NCBI GenBank assembly: GCA_002337045.1
Contig: DDFF01000006.1
Location: forward strand, 1 to 64,000
Direction of reading: 5' to 3'
DNA: 64,000 nucleotides
Origin: Bacteroidetes bacterium UBA1935
Lineage (GTDB): Bacteria; Bacteroidota; Bacteroidia; Chitinophagales; Chitinophagaceae
The position numbers and the translations under genes were made by a program. Below are positions 15,560-23,487 of this stretch, piece after piece; within the stretch, counting starts at the first letter, position 1, and each line of letters begins with the position of its first letter. The notes beneath the pieces were generated by a model, which was not told the DNA's origin, ran no database searches, and worked only from the letters and a program-made list of their open reading frames with translations.

Positions 15560-16555
15560 CTACTCTTCTGTTAACGCTTTCCACAATGTGTCTTTCAGTT
15601 CTACAATACCCTGATTAGATACAGAAGCTATAAAAAGGTGTGGGATGTCTTTAGGCAGTGTTGCGGCAATTGCTTCTTTCAGCTCATCATCCAGCATATC
15701 GCTTTTGCTGATGGCTATTATCATTTTCTTATGTAGCAGTTCAGGATTGTACTGCTCCAGTTCATTATACAATATGCCAAATTCTTTTGCATGGTCTGCA
15801 CTGTCGGCAGGTATCAGGAAGAGCAATACAGAGTTGCGCTCTATATGTCGCAAAAAGCGATGGCCAAGGCCCTTACCTTCTGCCGCACCTTCAATAATAC
15901 CCGGCAGGTCGGCCATACAGAAAGACTTGTTGTCCCTGTACGGTACTATACCCAGCTGTGGTGTCAGTGTGGTAAATGCATAGTCTGCAATCTTGGGCTT
16001 TGCAGCGCTTACGGTAGACAGTAAGGTAGATTTGCCCGCATTCGGGAAACCTACCAAACCAACGTCTGCCAGTATTTTCAGTTCCAGGTACTTCCACCCT
16101 TCAATGCCATCCTCGCCGGGTTGTGCATAGTCGGGTGCCTGGTTGGTAGGCGTAGCAAAATTGCTGTTGCCCAAACCACCACGTCCGCCACGTACCCATA
16201 ACTTTTCTTCTCCGTGATGCAGAATTTCTACTTCTGTTTCGCCGGTTTCCTCGTCCATGGCTACAGTACCCAGTGGTACTTCTATAATAATGTCTTCACC
16301 GTCTTTGCCGGTGCAGTTGTTTTTACTTCCTTTTTCACCATCCTGTGCCAGTATGTTTTTATGATAGCGCAGGTGCAGCAACGTCCATAGCTGTTCGTTA
16401 CCACGCAGTATGATGTGTCCGCCACGTCCGCCGTCACCACCGTCAGGCCCTGCTTTAGGGTTGAATTTGGTACGTGCGAAATGGCGGCTGCCCGCTCCTC
16501 CTTTACCGGAGCGGCAGAATACTCTTATATAATCAACAAAATTGGCTTTCTCCAC
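15560..16555 (-). CDS. obgE: GTPase ObgE/CgtA
   Basis: Obg is an essential GTPase in late 50S ribosome assembly and stress control. The 331-aa protein has the glycine-rich Obg domain (about 1-158, with GPDGGDGGRGGHI and RGGRGGLGN), then the G domain with G1 (GFPNAGKSTLLS, about 167), the DLPG G3 (about 214) and SKSD G4 (about 284). It lacks the variable C-terminal domain, as usual in Bacteroidota. The start is GTG at 16555, whose G is shared with the TAG stop of adk, so the two are translationally coupled. Confidence 0.96.
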   Translation of the reverse strand: MEKANFVDYIRVFCRSGKGGAGSRHFARTKFNPKAGPDGGDGGRGGHIILRGNEQLWTLLHLRYHKNILAQDGEKGSKNNCTGKDGEDIIIEVPLGTVAMDEETGETEVEILHHGEEKLWVRGGRGGLGNSNFATPTNQAPDYAQPGEDGIEGWKYLELKILADVGLVGFPNAGKSTLLSTVSAAKPKIADYAFTTLTPQLGIVPYRDNKSFCMADLPGIIEGAAEGKGLGHRFLRHIERNSVLLFLIPADSADHAKEFGILYNELEQYNPELLHKKMIIAISKSDMLDDELKEAIAATLPKDIPHLFIASVSNQGIVELKDTLWKALTEE

Positions 16556-17136
16556 TATGCGGGTTGCAGATATTTATCTATCTCCTTCGAGATTAATGCG
16601 AACGTTTCCTCAATGGTTCCGTCACCTTTCAGGCGTTCCAGTTTGCCAAAGTTATGATAATGTCCCGCTACAGCTTCTGTTTTTTCGTAGTATTCTTTGA
16701 TGCGCTTAGCAATTACCTCTTCGTTATCGTCGCTACGACCCGATGTAATACCACGATTCACAAGGCGTTTCACCAGATCTTCTTCAGGTACTTCCAGTGC
16801 CAACAGCAGGTGTATTTCCGTGTTTTTAAACTCCAGCAGCTTGTCCAATGCTTCTGCCTGCGCCTTTGTACGCGGAAAACCATCGAAGATGAAACCACGC
16901 GCCTGCGGGTTTTCGTCTATTTTGCTGCTTATCATGCCTATTACCACTTCATCAGGCACCAGCATACCCTGGTCCATAAAGTTTTTGGCTTCCACACCAA
17001 GTGGTGTCTGGCGGCTTACTTCGTCGCGCAACAGGTCGCCGGTAGAAATGTGTTGCAGTTTGTAAGTATCCAGAATATTAGCAGATTGTGTACCCTTGCC
17101 ACTACCCGGAGGGCCAAACAGTATCAGATTGAACAT
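16555..17136 (-). CDS. adk: Adenylate kinase
   Basis: Adk interconverts ATP + AMP and 2 ADP. The 193-aa protein starts MFNLILFGPPGSGKGTQSAN (P-loop) and has the AMP-binding ISTGDLLRDE segment, the FDGFPRT motif (about 83-90) and a short LID without the zinc cysteines, as in the short Adk form. First gene of an operon with obgE and a rhodanese gene. A TATTTTTG -7 box lies 24 nt upstream of its ATG. Confidence 0.97.
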   Translation of the reverse strand: MFNLILFGPPGSGKGTQSANILDTYKLQHISTGDLLRDEVSRQTPLGVEAKNFMDQGMLVPDEVVIGMISSKIDENPQARGFIFDGFPRTKAQAEALDKLLEFKNTEIHLLLALEVPEEDLVKRLVNRGITSGRSDDNEEVIAKRIKEYYEKTEAVAGHYHNFGKLERLKGDGTIEETFALISKEIDKYLQPA

Positions 17137-17160
17137 AAAATGTAAATGAGATTAACCCTG

Positions 17161-17168
17161 CAAAAATA
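17161..17168 (-). promoter_or_regulatory. adk operon promoter -7 box
   Basis: The minus strand reads TATTTTTG, an exact TAnnTTTG match, 24 nt before the adk ATG. Confidence 0.55.
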
Positions 17169-17270
17169 ACCAACGCTTTGTAATAGCCATATTATCTATA
17201 CCATTATAGCAGAAATAATAGCTAAAAATGGCATGATTTAAGGCATTTTTAATACATAAGCCCGTAAATA

Positions 17271-17381
17271 TCAGTTTGCCTTGGCTTTGTCTTTGTCTGT
17301 TTTTGCAGAAGTTGCGTGTATATCATATACTTTGATGCCTGCTATGAGCATCCATAACGAAAGGAAAAACATTTTTATCAT
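17271..17381 (-). CDS. Possible 36-aa single-span membrane peptide
   Basis: A short reading frame begins MIKMFFLSLWMLIAGIKVY and ends in a lysine-rich tail (TDKDKAKAN). The layout is one hydrophobic helix followed by a short charged tail. It lies in the 340-bp gap between the pseudouridine synthase and adk genes, 103 bp upstream of the adk promoter side and in the same direction as adk. No family is recognised and there is no obvious ribosome binding site, so it may be spurious. The rest of the gap (17169-17270, 17382-17476) shows no gene. Confidence 0.3.
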   Translation of the reverse strand: MIKMFFLSLWMLIAGIKVYDIHATSAKTDKDKAKAN

Positions 17382-17476
17382 ACCCTCTATATTGTATCTG
17401 TAAATTAGTACAACGCAAAATCAGGTGCTAATATTTTGCCCCTCCGTTTTTCCACAAAAAACTATCAATTAATCCA

Positions 17477-18067
17477 CTAACCGGTCAGCAGTTTTTGGAC
17501 GATGCTTTTATCAACTTCTATACACGCTCCGGGTTGCAGATTTTCTATCGTCACTTTTCCGATGCTGTATCTTATCAGTCGCAAAGTCGGGTACCCAACT
17601 TTCGCTGTCATTTTTCTTACTTGTCGGTTTTTACCTTCTGTCAGTGTAAGTGATATCCAGGTGGTAGGAATATTTTTTCTGTATCGTATCGGCGGATTTC
17701 TCTCGGGCACTTCAGGTGCAATTATTTTTTTCGCAACAGCGGGTTTTGTTTTATAATCTTTTCCGTTGTTGTTGATGATAACACCATTGCATAGTTGTGC
17801 TATCGCTTCATCACTTATATCACCATCTACCTGTACCCAATAAGTGCGCTTGTGTGCAAACTTAGGTTCAAGCAATCTATGTGTCAGTACCGTATCGTTT
17901 GTAAGTAAGAGTAAACCCTCACTGTCGTAGTCTAATCTGCCAACAGGGTAAATATCTTTTGCGAGATGAGATAAATAATGAGCCAATGTCTGTTTTTCTC
18001 CTTCGGGCGAAAACTGCGACATTACCATATAGGGCTTGTAAAAAATATAGTACTGTTGTTTACTCAT
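17477..18067 (-). CDS. rRNA pseudouridine synthase, RsuA/RluE family
   Basis: A 196-aa enzyme of the RsuA/RluB/E/F family that isomerises a uridine in rRNA. It has the N-terminal YYIFYKPYMVMSQFS, the catalytic motif GRLDYDSEGLLLLTND (Asp about 47, Asp 49 region), KTYWVQV-like strand (KRTYWVQVDG) and the GKNRQVRKM motif (about 150). It lacks the N-terminal S4 domain, which fits RluE (23S rRNA U2457) and related short members. The ATG at 18067 is preferred to one four codons upstream. Monocistronic. Confidence 0.88.
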   Translation of the reverse strand: MSKQQYYIFYKPYMVMSQFSPEGEKQTLAHYLSHLAKDIYPVGRLDYDSEGLLLLTNDTVLTHRLLEPKFAHKRTYWVQVDGDISDEAIAQLCNGVIINNNGKDYKTKPAVAKKIIAPEVPERNPPIRYRKNIPTTWISLTLTEGKNRQVRKMTAKVGYPTLRLIRYSIGKVTIENLQPGACIEVDKSIVQKLLTG

Positions 18068-18116
18068 TTTTATCATCGGCTGAAACCTGCTGCTGCAAAG
18101 GCTTTCACTAGAAAAG

Positions 18117-18150
18117 AAAAAACCCGGCAGGTGTTGTGGACCTCCGGGCT
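18117..18150 (-). terminator. Rho-independent terminator
   Basis: On the minus strand CCCGG and AGGT pair with ACCT and CCGGG (18123-18148, one bulge, 7-nt loop), followed by a T-run. It ends transcription coming from batC, or a small RNA in the 18151-18434 gap, shortly before the pseudouridine synthase gene. Confidence 0.65.
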
Positions 18151-18434
18151 TTTATAAGGATGGGTTAGTAAGTACAATCCTTAACACAATATTAAAAAGA
18201 AATTTCTCTACTAAAAAAATTTCTTGCAATTATTTTTTAAAAAATATTTCGTGTGTTGATAAGTTGTGTACAACCTTACTGTGCATTATGCAGATAATCG
18301 TAAGAATAAATTAAGTTGTTACAACGATGAAAATGATGTGATGCGTGTTTGCGGCTAATACATTTTCTATTCATGATAAACCAATCAACAACAACATCAA
18401 TTAGTATTTAGTAATTAGAACTTCGGATTTTAAA
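18151..18434. other. 284-bp gap without recognised gene; possible 3' UTR or sRNA
   Basis: The gap is AT-rich with runs of A and T and several small dyads (for example AAGGAT near 18155 with ATCCTT near 18176). No reading frame with a credible start is seen. It lies between the batC stop and a strong minus-strand terminator, so it is either an unusually long 3' UTR or a small RNA gene. Confidence 0.35.
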
Positions 18435-19211
18435 TTACCAATCTTTCTCCACCTTCACAGGTGTGCCTGCTGCTTTCTTATGCTTATCCTGTAGTTTCTT
18501 TTCTTCTTGTTGCAGTGCATTCAGCAATTGTTCTGCCTGCTTCTCACTCATCTTACTTTGTTGTGGTTGCGGGCGTTTATCCTGTTCGTTTTTCTTATCG
18601 TCCTTGTTGTCTTTGTTCTGGTCTTGCTGATCTTTATTGTCTTTATTGTTATCGTCTTTGTTATCCTTATTGTCTTTGTTCTGCTGGTCTTTATTCTTAT
18701 CGTCTTTGTTGTCTTTATTATCCTTGTTCTTATCGTCTTTGTTATCCTTATTGTCCTTGTTGTTTTTTCCGCCACCACCGTTTTTCTTCAGCATCTGTTG
18801 TGCATAGCTCAGGTTATACTTAGCATCGGCATCCTGCGGGTTGGCACGCAGTGTTTTTTTATACGCATCTATGGCTTCTTCCCATTTCTGCTCTGCCATG
18901 TAAGAATTACCAATATTATAGTTGGCTGCAGCCTTGCCCGTACGGCTGGTATCTATCTTGGTTACCTGCTCCATTACCTTGCGGGTACCGTCATATTGTT
19001 TCTGCTGATACAGCGCATTACCCAGGTTGAATGCCCCGGGTGTATAGTTAGGATTCTTTTGCAGTGCTTTCTGATACTCCGTAGCTGCTTCTTTATACTT
19101 CTTCTGCTGATACAGCTTATTACCATCCTTCACCAGTTGCTTGTACTGTGCCTGTGTTGTATGCGTGCATACAACAGCCAATATGGTCAATATGAAAAAC
19201 CCGAGCCTCAT
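18435..19211 (-). CDS. batC: TPR protein BatC with long Lys-Asp-Asn linker
   Basis: BatC-type proteins work with BatA/B/D in the periplasmic/inner-membrane aerotolerance (Bat) system. The protein starts MRLGFFILTILAVVCTHTTQAQ, a signal peptide. Three to four tetratricopeptide units follow (about 22-145; YKEAATEYQKALQKNPNYT, WEEAIDAYKKTLRANPQDA). Then comes a ~70-residue low-complexity tract made of K, D, N and Q, and a short coiled C-terminus. I chose ATG 19211, which overlaps the batB stop by 4 bp (ATGA), rather than a start 45 bp upstream. The tract is encoded by imperfect short DNA repeats and may vary in length between strains. Confidence 0.88.
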   Translation of the reverse strand: MRLGFFILTILAVVCTHTTQAQYKQLVKDGNKLYQQKKYKEAATEYQKALQKNPNYTPGAFNLGNALYQQKQYDGTRKVMEQVTKIDTSRTGKAAANYNIGNSYMAEQKWEEAIDAYKKTLRANPQDADAKYNLSYAQQMLKKNGGGGKNNKDNKDNKDDKNKDNKDNKDDKNKDQQNKDNKDNKDDNNKDNKDQQDQNKDNKDDKKNEQDKRPQPQQSKMSEKQAEQLLNALQQEEKKLQDKHKKAAGTPVKVEKDW

Positions 19212-20218
19212 GCTTTCTTTGTTTTCATTTTCATATTTGTGTTCGGTATCAGCCACTCTATCAGCAGCAATACAAAACCTGCCAGCAAAAAATATTGGAA
19301 ATAACTGCTGTAGTCTGTATACACATCTGCGCCCAGATTCTTCTGCTCCATATCATCTATAGAAGATGCTATCCTGTCTGCTACGTCTTCCGTATTCCGT
19401 AGTTGCGAGTAGGTACCATGCCCTGCTGCCGCCATCATTTGCAACGATTCTTCATTCAGCTTACTGATAACGGGGTTGCCGTTCTCATCCATCTTCACAC
19501 CTTTGGTTGCAGGGTCGTATATGCTGCTACCTTGCGGCGAACCTACACCTACCGTATATACCACCACACCTGTTTCGGCTGCTTCTTTTATTTTGGCTAC
19601 CGCGTTTTCGTCGTGGTCTTCACCATCGCTTATTATTATCAGCGATTTGTATTTGCGTTCCTTCTGCGAAAAAGAATTCATGGCCATCTCTACCGCCTCG
19701 CCTATCACCGTACCTTGTGTGGGCACCATATCGGGCGTTACGTTTTGCAGCATCATCTTCATGGCGCTATAGTCTACCGTAAGTGGTACCTGCAGGTATG
19801 CACGGCCTGCAAATACTATTAGTGCCACACGGTCGTTCTGCAGTTTATCCATCATACGGGCTACCAATTGCTTGGCACGCGTCAGCCTGTCTGGTTGTAT
19901 ATCCTGTGCCAGCATGCTTTTACTTACGTCCAGTGCTACTATTACATCTATACCGCGGCGTTGCACTTTGGCAGTCTTGCCTGCTTTCTGCAGGTTGGCC
20001 CATCCTATAATTATACAAGTAAGTGCAAGGCTATACAGTACAAACTTCAATGTAGCGCGCCCGGGTATGCGACCCATCAGCTGGTTTTGAATCAGCCTTT
20101 CATCGCCCAGCTTTTTAATTTTCTCTTTGCGCCAGTACAGCAGCCAAATAAATAACACCACCAGCACGGGTACCAGCCCCAGTGCAAAAAGGTGAGATAT
20201 ATGTTGGAAACGCATCAT
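19208..20218 (-). CDS. batB: VWA-domain membrane protein BatB
   Basis: BatB is a membrane-anchored von Willebrand A protein of the Bat operon. Two N-terminal membrane helices (ALGLVPVLVVLFIWLLYW, then FVLYSLALTCIIIGW) precede the VWA domain (about 85-275). That domain has an intact MIDAS motif DVSKSM and later ISDGEDHDE. A C-terminal helix (YFLLAGFVLLLIEWLIP) anchors the end. I take ATG 20218 (or the next codon, 20215) as the start, 12 nt after a TAAATTTG box. Only batB and batC are present; batA, batD and batE are not adjacent, so the operon is reduced here. Confidence 0.9.
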   Translation of the reverse strand: MMRFQHISHLFALGLVPVLVVLFIWLLYWRKEKIKKLGDERLIQNQLMGRIPGRATLKFVLYSLALTCIIIGWANLQKAGKTAKVQRRGIDVIVALDVSKSMLAQDIQPDRLTRAKQLVARMMDKLQNDRVALIVFAGRAYLQVPLTVDYSAMKMMLQNVTPDMVPTQGTVIGEAVEMAMNSFSQKERKYKSLIIISDGEDHDENAVAKIKEAAETGVVVYTVGVGSPQGSSIYDPATKGVKMDENGNPVISKLNEESLQMMAAAGHGTYSQLRNTEDVADRIASSIDDMEQKNLGADVYTDYSSYFQYFLLAGFVLLLIEWLIPNTNMKMKTKKA

Positions 20219-20230
20219 AATAGACGAACG

Positions 20231-20238
20231 CAAATTTA
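20231..20238 (-). promoter_or_regulatory. batBC promoter -7 box
   Basis: The minus strand reads TAAATTTG, an exact TAnnTTTG match, 12 nt before the batB ATG. Confidence 0.55.
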
Positions 20239-20362
20239 ATCTTGCTGTAATATTAACCTAATACCCCAAAACGATTTTTATTTTTCTTTAACACCCTTGC
20301 AGAACATATATCATCGGAAATGCCATTTCTTAAATTGTAACTTTAAGTGTCATTAGCCGTTT

Positions 20363-21085
20363 ATGTTCTGGCACGAAGGCAAAAGCCGCACTTTTATACA
20401 CAATCTTAAACTTGCTTCACTACTATCGTTTGTAGCAGGTATTGTAAATATTGCAGGTTTCTTTGCCGTCCACACCCTTACTACCAACCTCACAGGCCAT
20501 TTTGCATTTTTTGCAGACGAGCTTATTAACAGAAATACATCTACTGCGGTATTGTACCTGCTCTATGTCCTGTTCTTTTTTACAGGTGCATTTATCTCAG
20601 GCTTTCTGGTAGAATACACATATAAAATAAAAGAACGTTATAAATACGTAATCCCTATTCTTATAGAGCTTACAATACTTACAGCCGTTTCGCTGACAGA
20701 TAAACAGGCAGTTACTAATAATCCTCACATTATAGCATATGCACTGCTCTTTGCCATGGGCATGCAAAATGCACTGGTAACAGGTATATCGGGCTCTGCT
20801 GTTCGCACCACACACCTTACGGGTTTGTTTACAGATTTAGGAATTGAATTATCTCAGCTTTTCTTTTACAATAAACCGGAACAAGTAAAGAAACTGTACA
20901 CGTCTATAAAACTGCGCAGCGCTATTATTATTTTCTTCCTGCTTGGCTGTTTTGCAGGCGGTTGGGGTTATTTACAGTTTGATATCCGCATATTATTACT
21001 GGCTGCTATAGTGCTTGTAGGCGGACTGATGTACGACAGCATTAAATTCAAAATAGTATCTATAAAAAGGAAATATCAGAATTGA
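20363..21085 (+). CDS. YoaK-family (DUF1275) membrane protein
   Basis: A 240-aa integral membrane protein with about six hydrophobic helices. The family pattern is visible: SLLSFVAGIVNIAGFF, then TTNLTGHFAFFADEL, the GMQNALVTGISGSAVRTTHLT-like central motif (about 131-150) and TGLFTDLGIELS. Members are predicted small-molecule transporters of unknown substrate. It is divergent from batB. A TAACTTTA box at 20338-20345, one base off consensus, lies 17 nt upstream of the ATG. No partner genes suggest a substrate. Confidence 0.85.
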   Translation: MFWHEGKSRTFIHNLKLASLLSFVAGIVNIAGFFAVHTLTTNLTGHFAFFADELINRNTSTAVLYLLYVLFFFTGAFISGFLVEYTYKIKERYKYVIPILIELTILTAVSLTDKQAVTNNPHIIAYALLFAMGMQNALVTGISGSAVRTTHLTGLFTDLGIELSQLFFYNKPEQVKKLYTSIKLRSAIIIFFLLGCFAGGWGYLQFDIRILLLAAIVLVGGLMYDSIKFKIVSIKRKYQN

Positions 21086-21115
21086 TATCCACATCCGAAA
21101 CATAGAATAATCATT

Positions 21116-21123
21116 TAGCTTTG
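21116..21123 (+). promoter_or_regulatory. uvrD promoter -7 box, leaderless spacing
   Basis: TAGCTTTG is an exact TAnnTTTG match and ends 5 nt before the ATG at 21129. The start site would fall at or next to the A of ATG. Confidence 0.6.
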
Positions 21124-21128
21124 CAACC

Positions 21129-23420
21129 ATGCAAGATTACCTGAAAGGGCTGAATGATAAACAACGCGAAGCGGTAGAACATATTAACGGTCCGCTGATG
21201 ATTGTAGCGGGTGCGGGCAGTGGCAAAACCAAAGTACTTACTACACGTATAGCACACCTGATGCATCACGGTGTGGATGCATTCAATATACTGGCGCTCA
21301 CCTTTACCAACAAGGCGGCTGCCGAAATGAAAGAACGTATTGAAAAAATACTGGGTAACACCGAAGCACGCAATCTATACATAGGTACATTCCACTCTGT
21401 GTTTGCACGTATACTGCGTGCAGAGGCGAACAAGCTGGGCTATCCCAACAACTTTACCATATACGATACCGACGATGCTAAGAATGTGCTGAAGGATATC
21501 ATCAAGGGTATGAATCTGGATGACAAACACTACAAACCTGCATATGTATACAACCGCATATCTGCTGCCAAAAACAGCCTGATAGATCCGCATGGCTACA
21601 AGCAGGATCATCATATACAGCAGGAAGATGCACGTAGCAACCGTCCGTTGCTGGGACAGATATATGAACAGTATGCAATGAAATGCTTCCGCAATGGTGC
21701 CATGGATTTTGACGACCTGCTCTTCAAAATGTACGAACTACTGGTTCGCTTCCCCGAAGTACTGGCAAAATACCAGCACCGCTTTCAGTATATACTGATA
21801 GATGAGTATCAGGATACCAACGTAGCGCAGTACCAGATAATAAAAATGCTGGGCGCCGTGCACGAAAATATTTGTGTGGTGGGCGATGATGCACAGAGTA
21901 TCTACTCCTTCCGTGGGGCTACAGTACAAAACATCCTGCAGTTTCAGGACGATTACGATGATGTGAAAGTGGTGAAGCTGGAACAGAACTACCGCAGTAC
22001 ACAATCTATCCTCAATGTTGCCAACCAGATAATATCTAACAATAAAAACCAGATACCTAAAAACCTGTGGACAGATAACACCACTGGCGAAAAAATAACA
22101 CTGGTACGCACACTTACCGATAATGACGAAGGTCGTTTTGTTGCCGATGCCATTACAGAAATGAAGCTGCGCAATCACCACCCTAACAAAGACTTTGCCA
22201 TACTGTACCGTACCAACGCACAGAGCCGTTCTTTTGAGGAAAGCCTGCGCCGTATGAACATTCCATACAAACTGTATGGTGGTATATCTTTCTATCAACG
22301 CAAAGAGGTGAAGGATTTCCTTGCCTATCTGCGGGTTATCGTCAATCAGCAGGACGAGGAGAATATCAAGCGTATCATCAACTATCCCGCACGCGGCATT
22401 GGTAAAACAAGCATAGAGCGTGTAATGATAGCTGCCAACGATAATCAGCGTACTTTCTGGGAAATGCTGCATCACCCCGAAGCTTGCGGGCTGAAAGGCG
22501 CGGCTGCATCAGCACTGGAGCAGTTCACTACCATGATAAGGAGCTTCCAGATAATGCTGGAAAAACAAAATGCATACGATGTAGCTTTTGCAGTGGGCAA
22601 ACACACAGGCCTTGTGCAGGAGCTGTATAACGATAAATCGGTAGAAGGACTTGCCCGTTACGAAAACGTACAGGAACTCCTCAACTCTATCAAAGAGTTT
22701 ACCGAAACACCTGATGAAGAAGGCGAACTGCGTGAAAAAACGTTGGGTAGTTACCTACAACAAATTACGCTACTTACAGATGCAGACAACAGCAACGATG
22801 AAGACTCGGATGTTGTAAAACTGATGACCATACACGCGGCAAAGGGCTTGGAATTCCCTTGCGTATTCAACGTAGGACTGGAAGAAAACCTCTTCCCGAG
22901 TGCGATGAGCATGTACGACCGCAACGACCTGGAAGAAGAACGCCGTTTGTTTTATGTAGCCATCACACGTGCCAAAGAGCGCCTGTGGGTTACCTATGCC
23001 AACAGCCGTTACCGCTTTGGCAGTCTGGTGCAAAACGAACCTAGCCGCTTTATTGAAGAAATACCGGAGCAATACCTCGACCGTACGTTTACAGGCATGA
23101 GCAATCGTGCGCAGGGTTCGGTAAATGCTTTCGGCAAATCAATGAACGAAGGCTTCGACCGCGCAACATCGCTCAAAAAACTGGCAGAGAAAGCACAAAA
23201 ACCTGCTGCTGCTTCGCATACTCCGTCTACCGATTTCAAGGCAGACGACCCGATGGAAATGCAGGTAGATATGGAAGTAGAACACCTGAAATTCGGCTTT
23301 GGTAAAATAAAAGCAGTGGAAGGTGGTATCAACAACCGTATTGCTACCATAGAGTTTGGCGGCGGCCACGGGCAGAAGAAGATAATGTTAAACTTTGCTA
23401 AAATCAGGATAGTACGATGA
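21129..23420 (+). CDS. uvrD: ATP-dependent DNA helicase UvrD/PcrA
   Basis: A 763-aa superfamily 1A helicase. All motifs are present: Q motif LNDKQREAV, Walker A AGAGSGKT (about 27-34), Ia FTNKAAAEM, II DEYQDTN, III GDDAQSIYSFRG, IV EQNYRS, V TIHAAKGLEF and VI FYVAITRAKERL. The C-terminal ~45 residues (FGFGKIKAVEGG... to the end) form the UvrD/PcrA Tudor-like RNA polymerase-binding fold. It unwinds DNA in repair and removes proteins from DNA. The -7 box is unusually close to the ATG. The gene ends 5 bp before a long inverted repeat. Confidence 0.96.
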   Translation: MQDYLKGLNDKQREAVEHINGPLMIVAGAGSGKTKVLTTRIAHLMHHGVDAFNILALTFTNKAAAEMKERIEKILGNTEARNLYIGTFHSVFARILRAEANKLGYPNNFTIYDTDDAKNVLKDIIKGMNLDDKHYKPAYVYNRISAAKNSLIDPHGYKQDHHIQQEDARSNRPLLGQIYEQYAMKCFRNGAMDFDDLLFKMYELLVRFPEVLAKYQHRFQYILIDEYQDTNVAQYQIIKMLGAVHENICVVGDDAQSIYSFRGATVQNILQFQDDYDDVKVVKLEQNYRSTQSILNVANQIISNNKNQIPKNLWTDNTTGEKITLVRTLTDNDEGRFVADAITEMKLRNHHPNKDFAILYRTNAQSRSFEESLRRMNIPYKLYGGISFYQRKEVKDFLAYLRVIVNQQDEENIKRIINYPARGIGKTSIERVMIAANDNQRTFWEMLHHPEACGLKGAAASALEQFTTMIRSFQIMLEKQNAYDVAFAVGKHTGLVQELYNDKSVEGLARYENVQELLNSIKEFTETPDEEGELREKTLGSYLQQITLLTDADNSNDEDSDVVKLMTIHAAKGLEFPCVFNVGLEENLFPSAMSMYDRNDLEEERRLFYVAITRAKERLWVTYANSRYRFGSLVQNEPSRFIEEIPEQYLDRTFTGMSNRAQGSVNAFGKSMNEGFDRATSLKKLAEKAQKPAAASHTPSTDFKADDPMEMQVDMEVEHLKFGFGKIKAVEGGINNRIATIEFGGGHGQKKIMLNFAKIRIVR

Positions 23421-23425
23421 CATTG

Positions 23426-23486
23426 AGTCTTCGTTTTTATGGAATATCGGTGTTACTTGCACCATAGTACCATAAAAACGAAGACT
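23426..23486. repeat. 17-bp perfect inverted repeat between uvrD and the MuiA-like gene
   Basis: AGTCTTCGTTTTTATGG (23426-23442) pairs exactly with CCATAAAAACGAAGACT (23470-23486), loop 27 nt with a small internal dyad (GGTG/CACC). The right arm ends 1 nt before the next ATG at 23488. There is no T-run after it, so it is not an ordinary terminator. It would hide the translation start region in an mRNA reading through from uvrD. Confidence 0.7.
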
Positions 23487-23487
23487 T

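Noticed and set aside
18560..18775. CRISPR-like array
   Set aside because: The repeats are in-frame coding repeats without unique spacers.
18548..18778. Basic 76-aa frame and other frames over the BatC repeat tract
   Set aside because: They arise from the short DNA repeats that encode the Lys-Asp-Asn tract and have no start signals of their own.
23426..23486. Ordinary Rho-independent terminator of uvrD
   Set aside because: The stem is AT-mixed with a 27-nt loop and no T-run follows it on the + strand.
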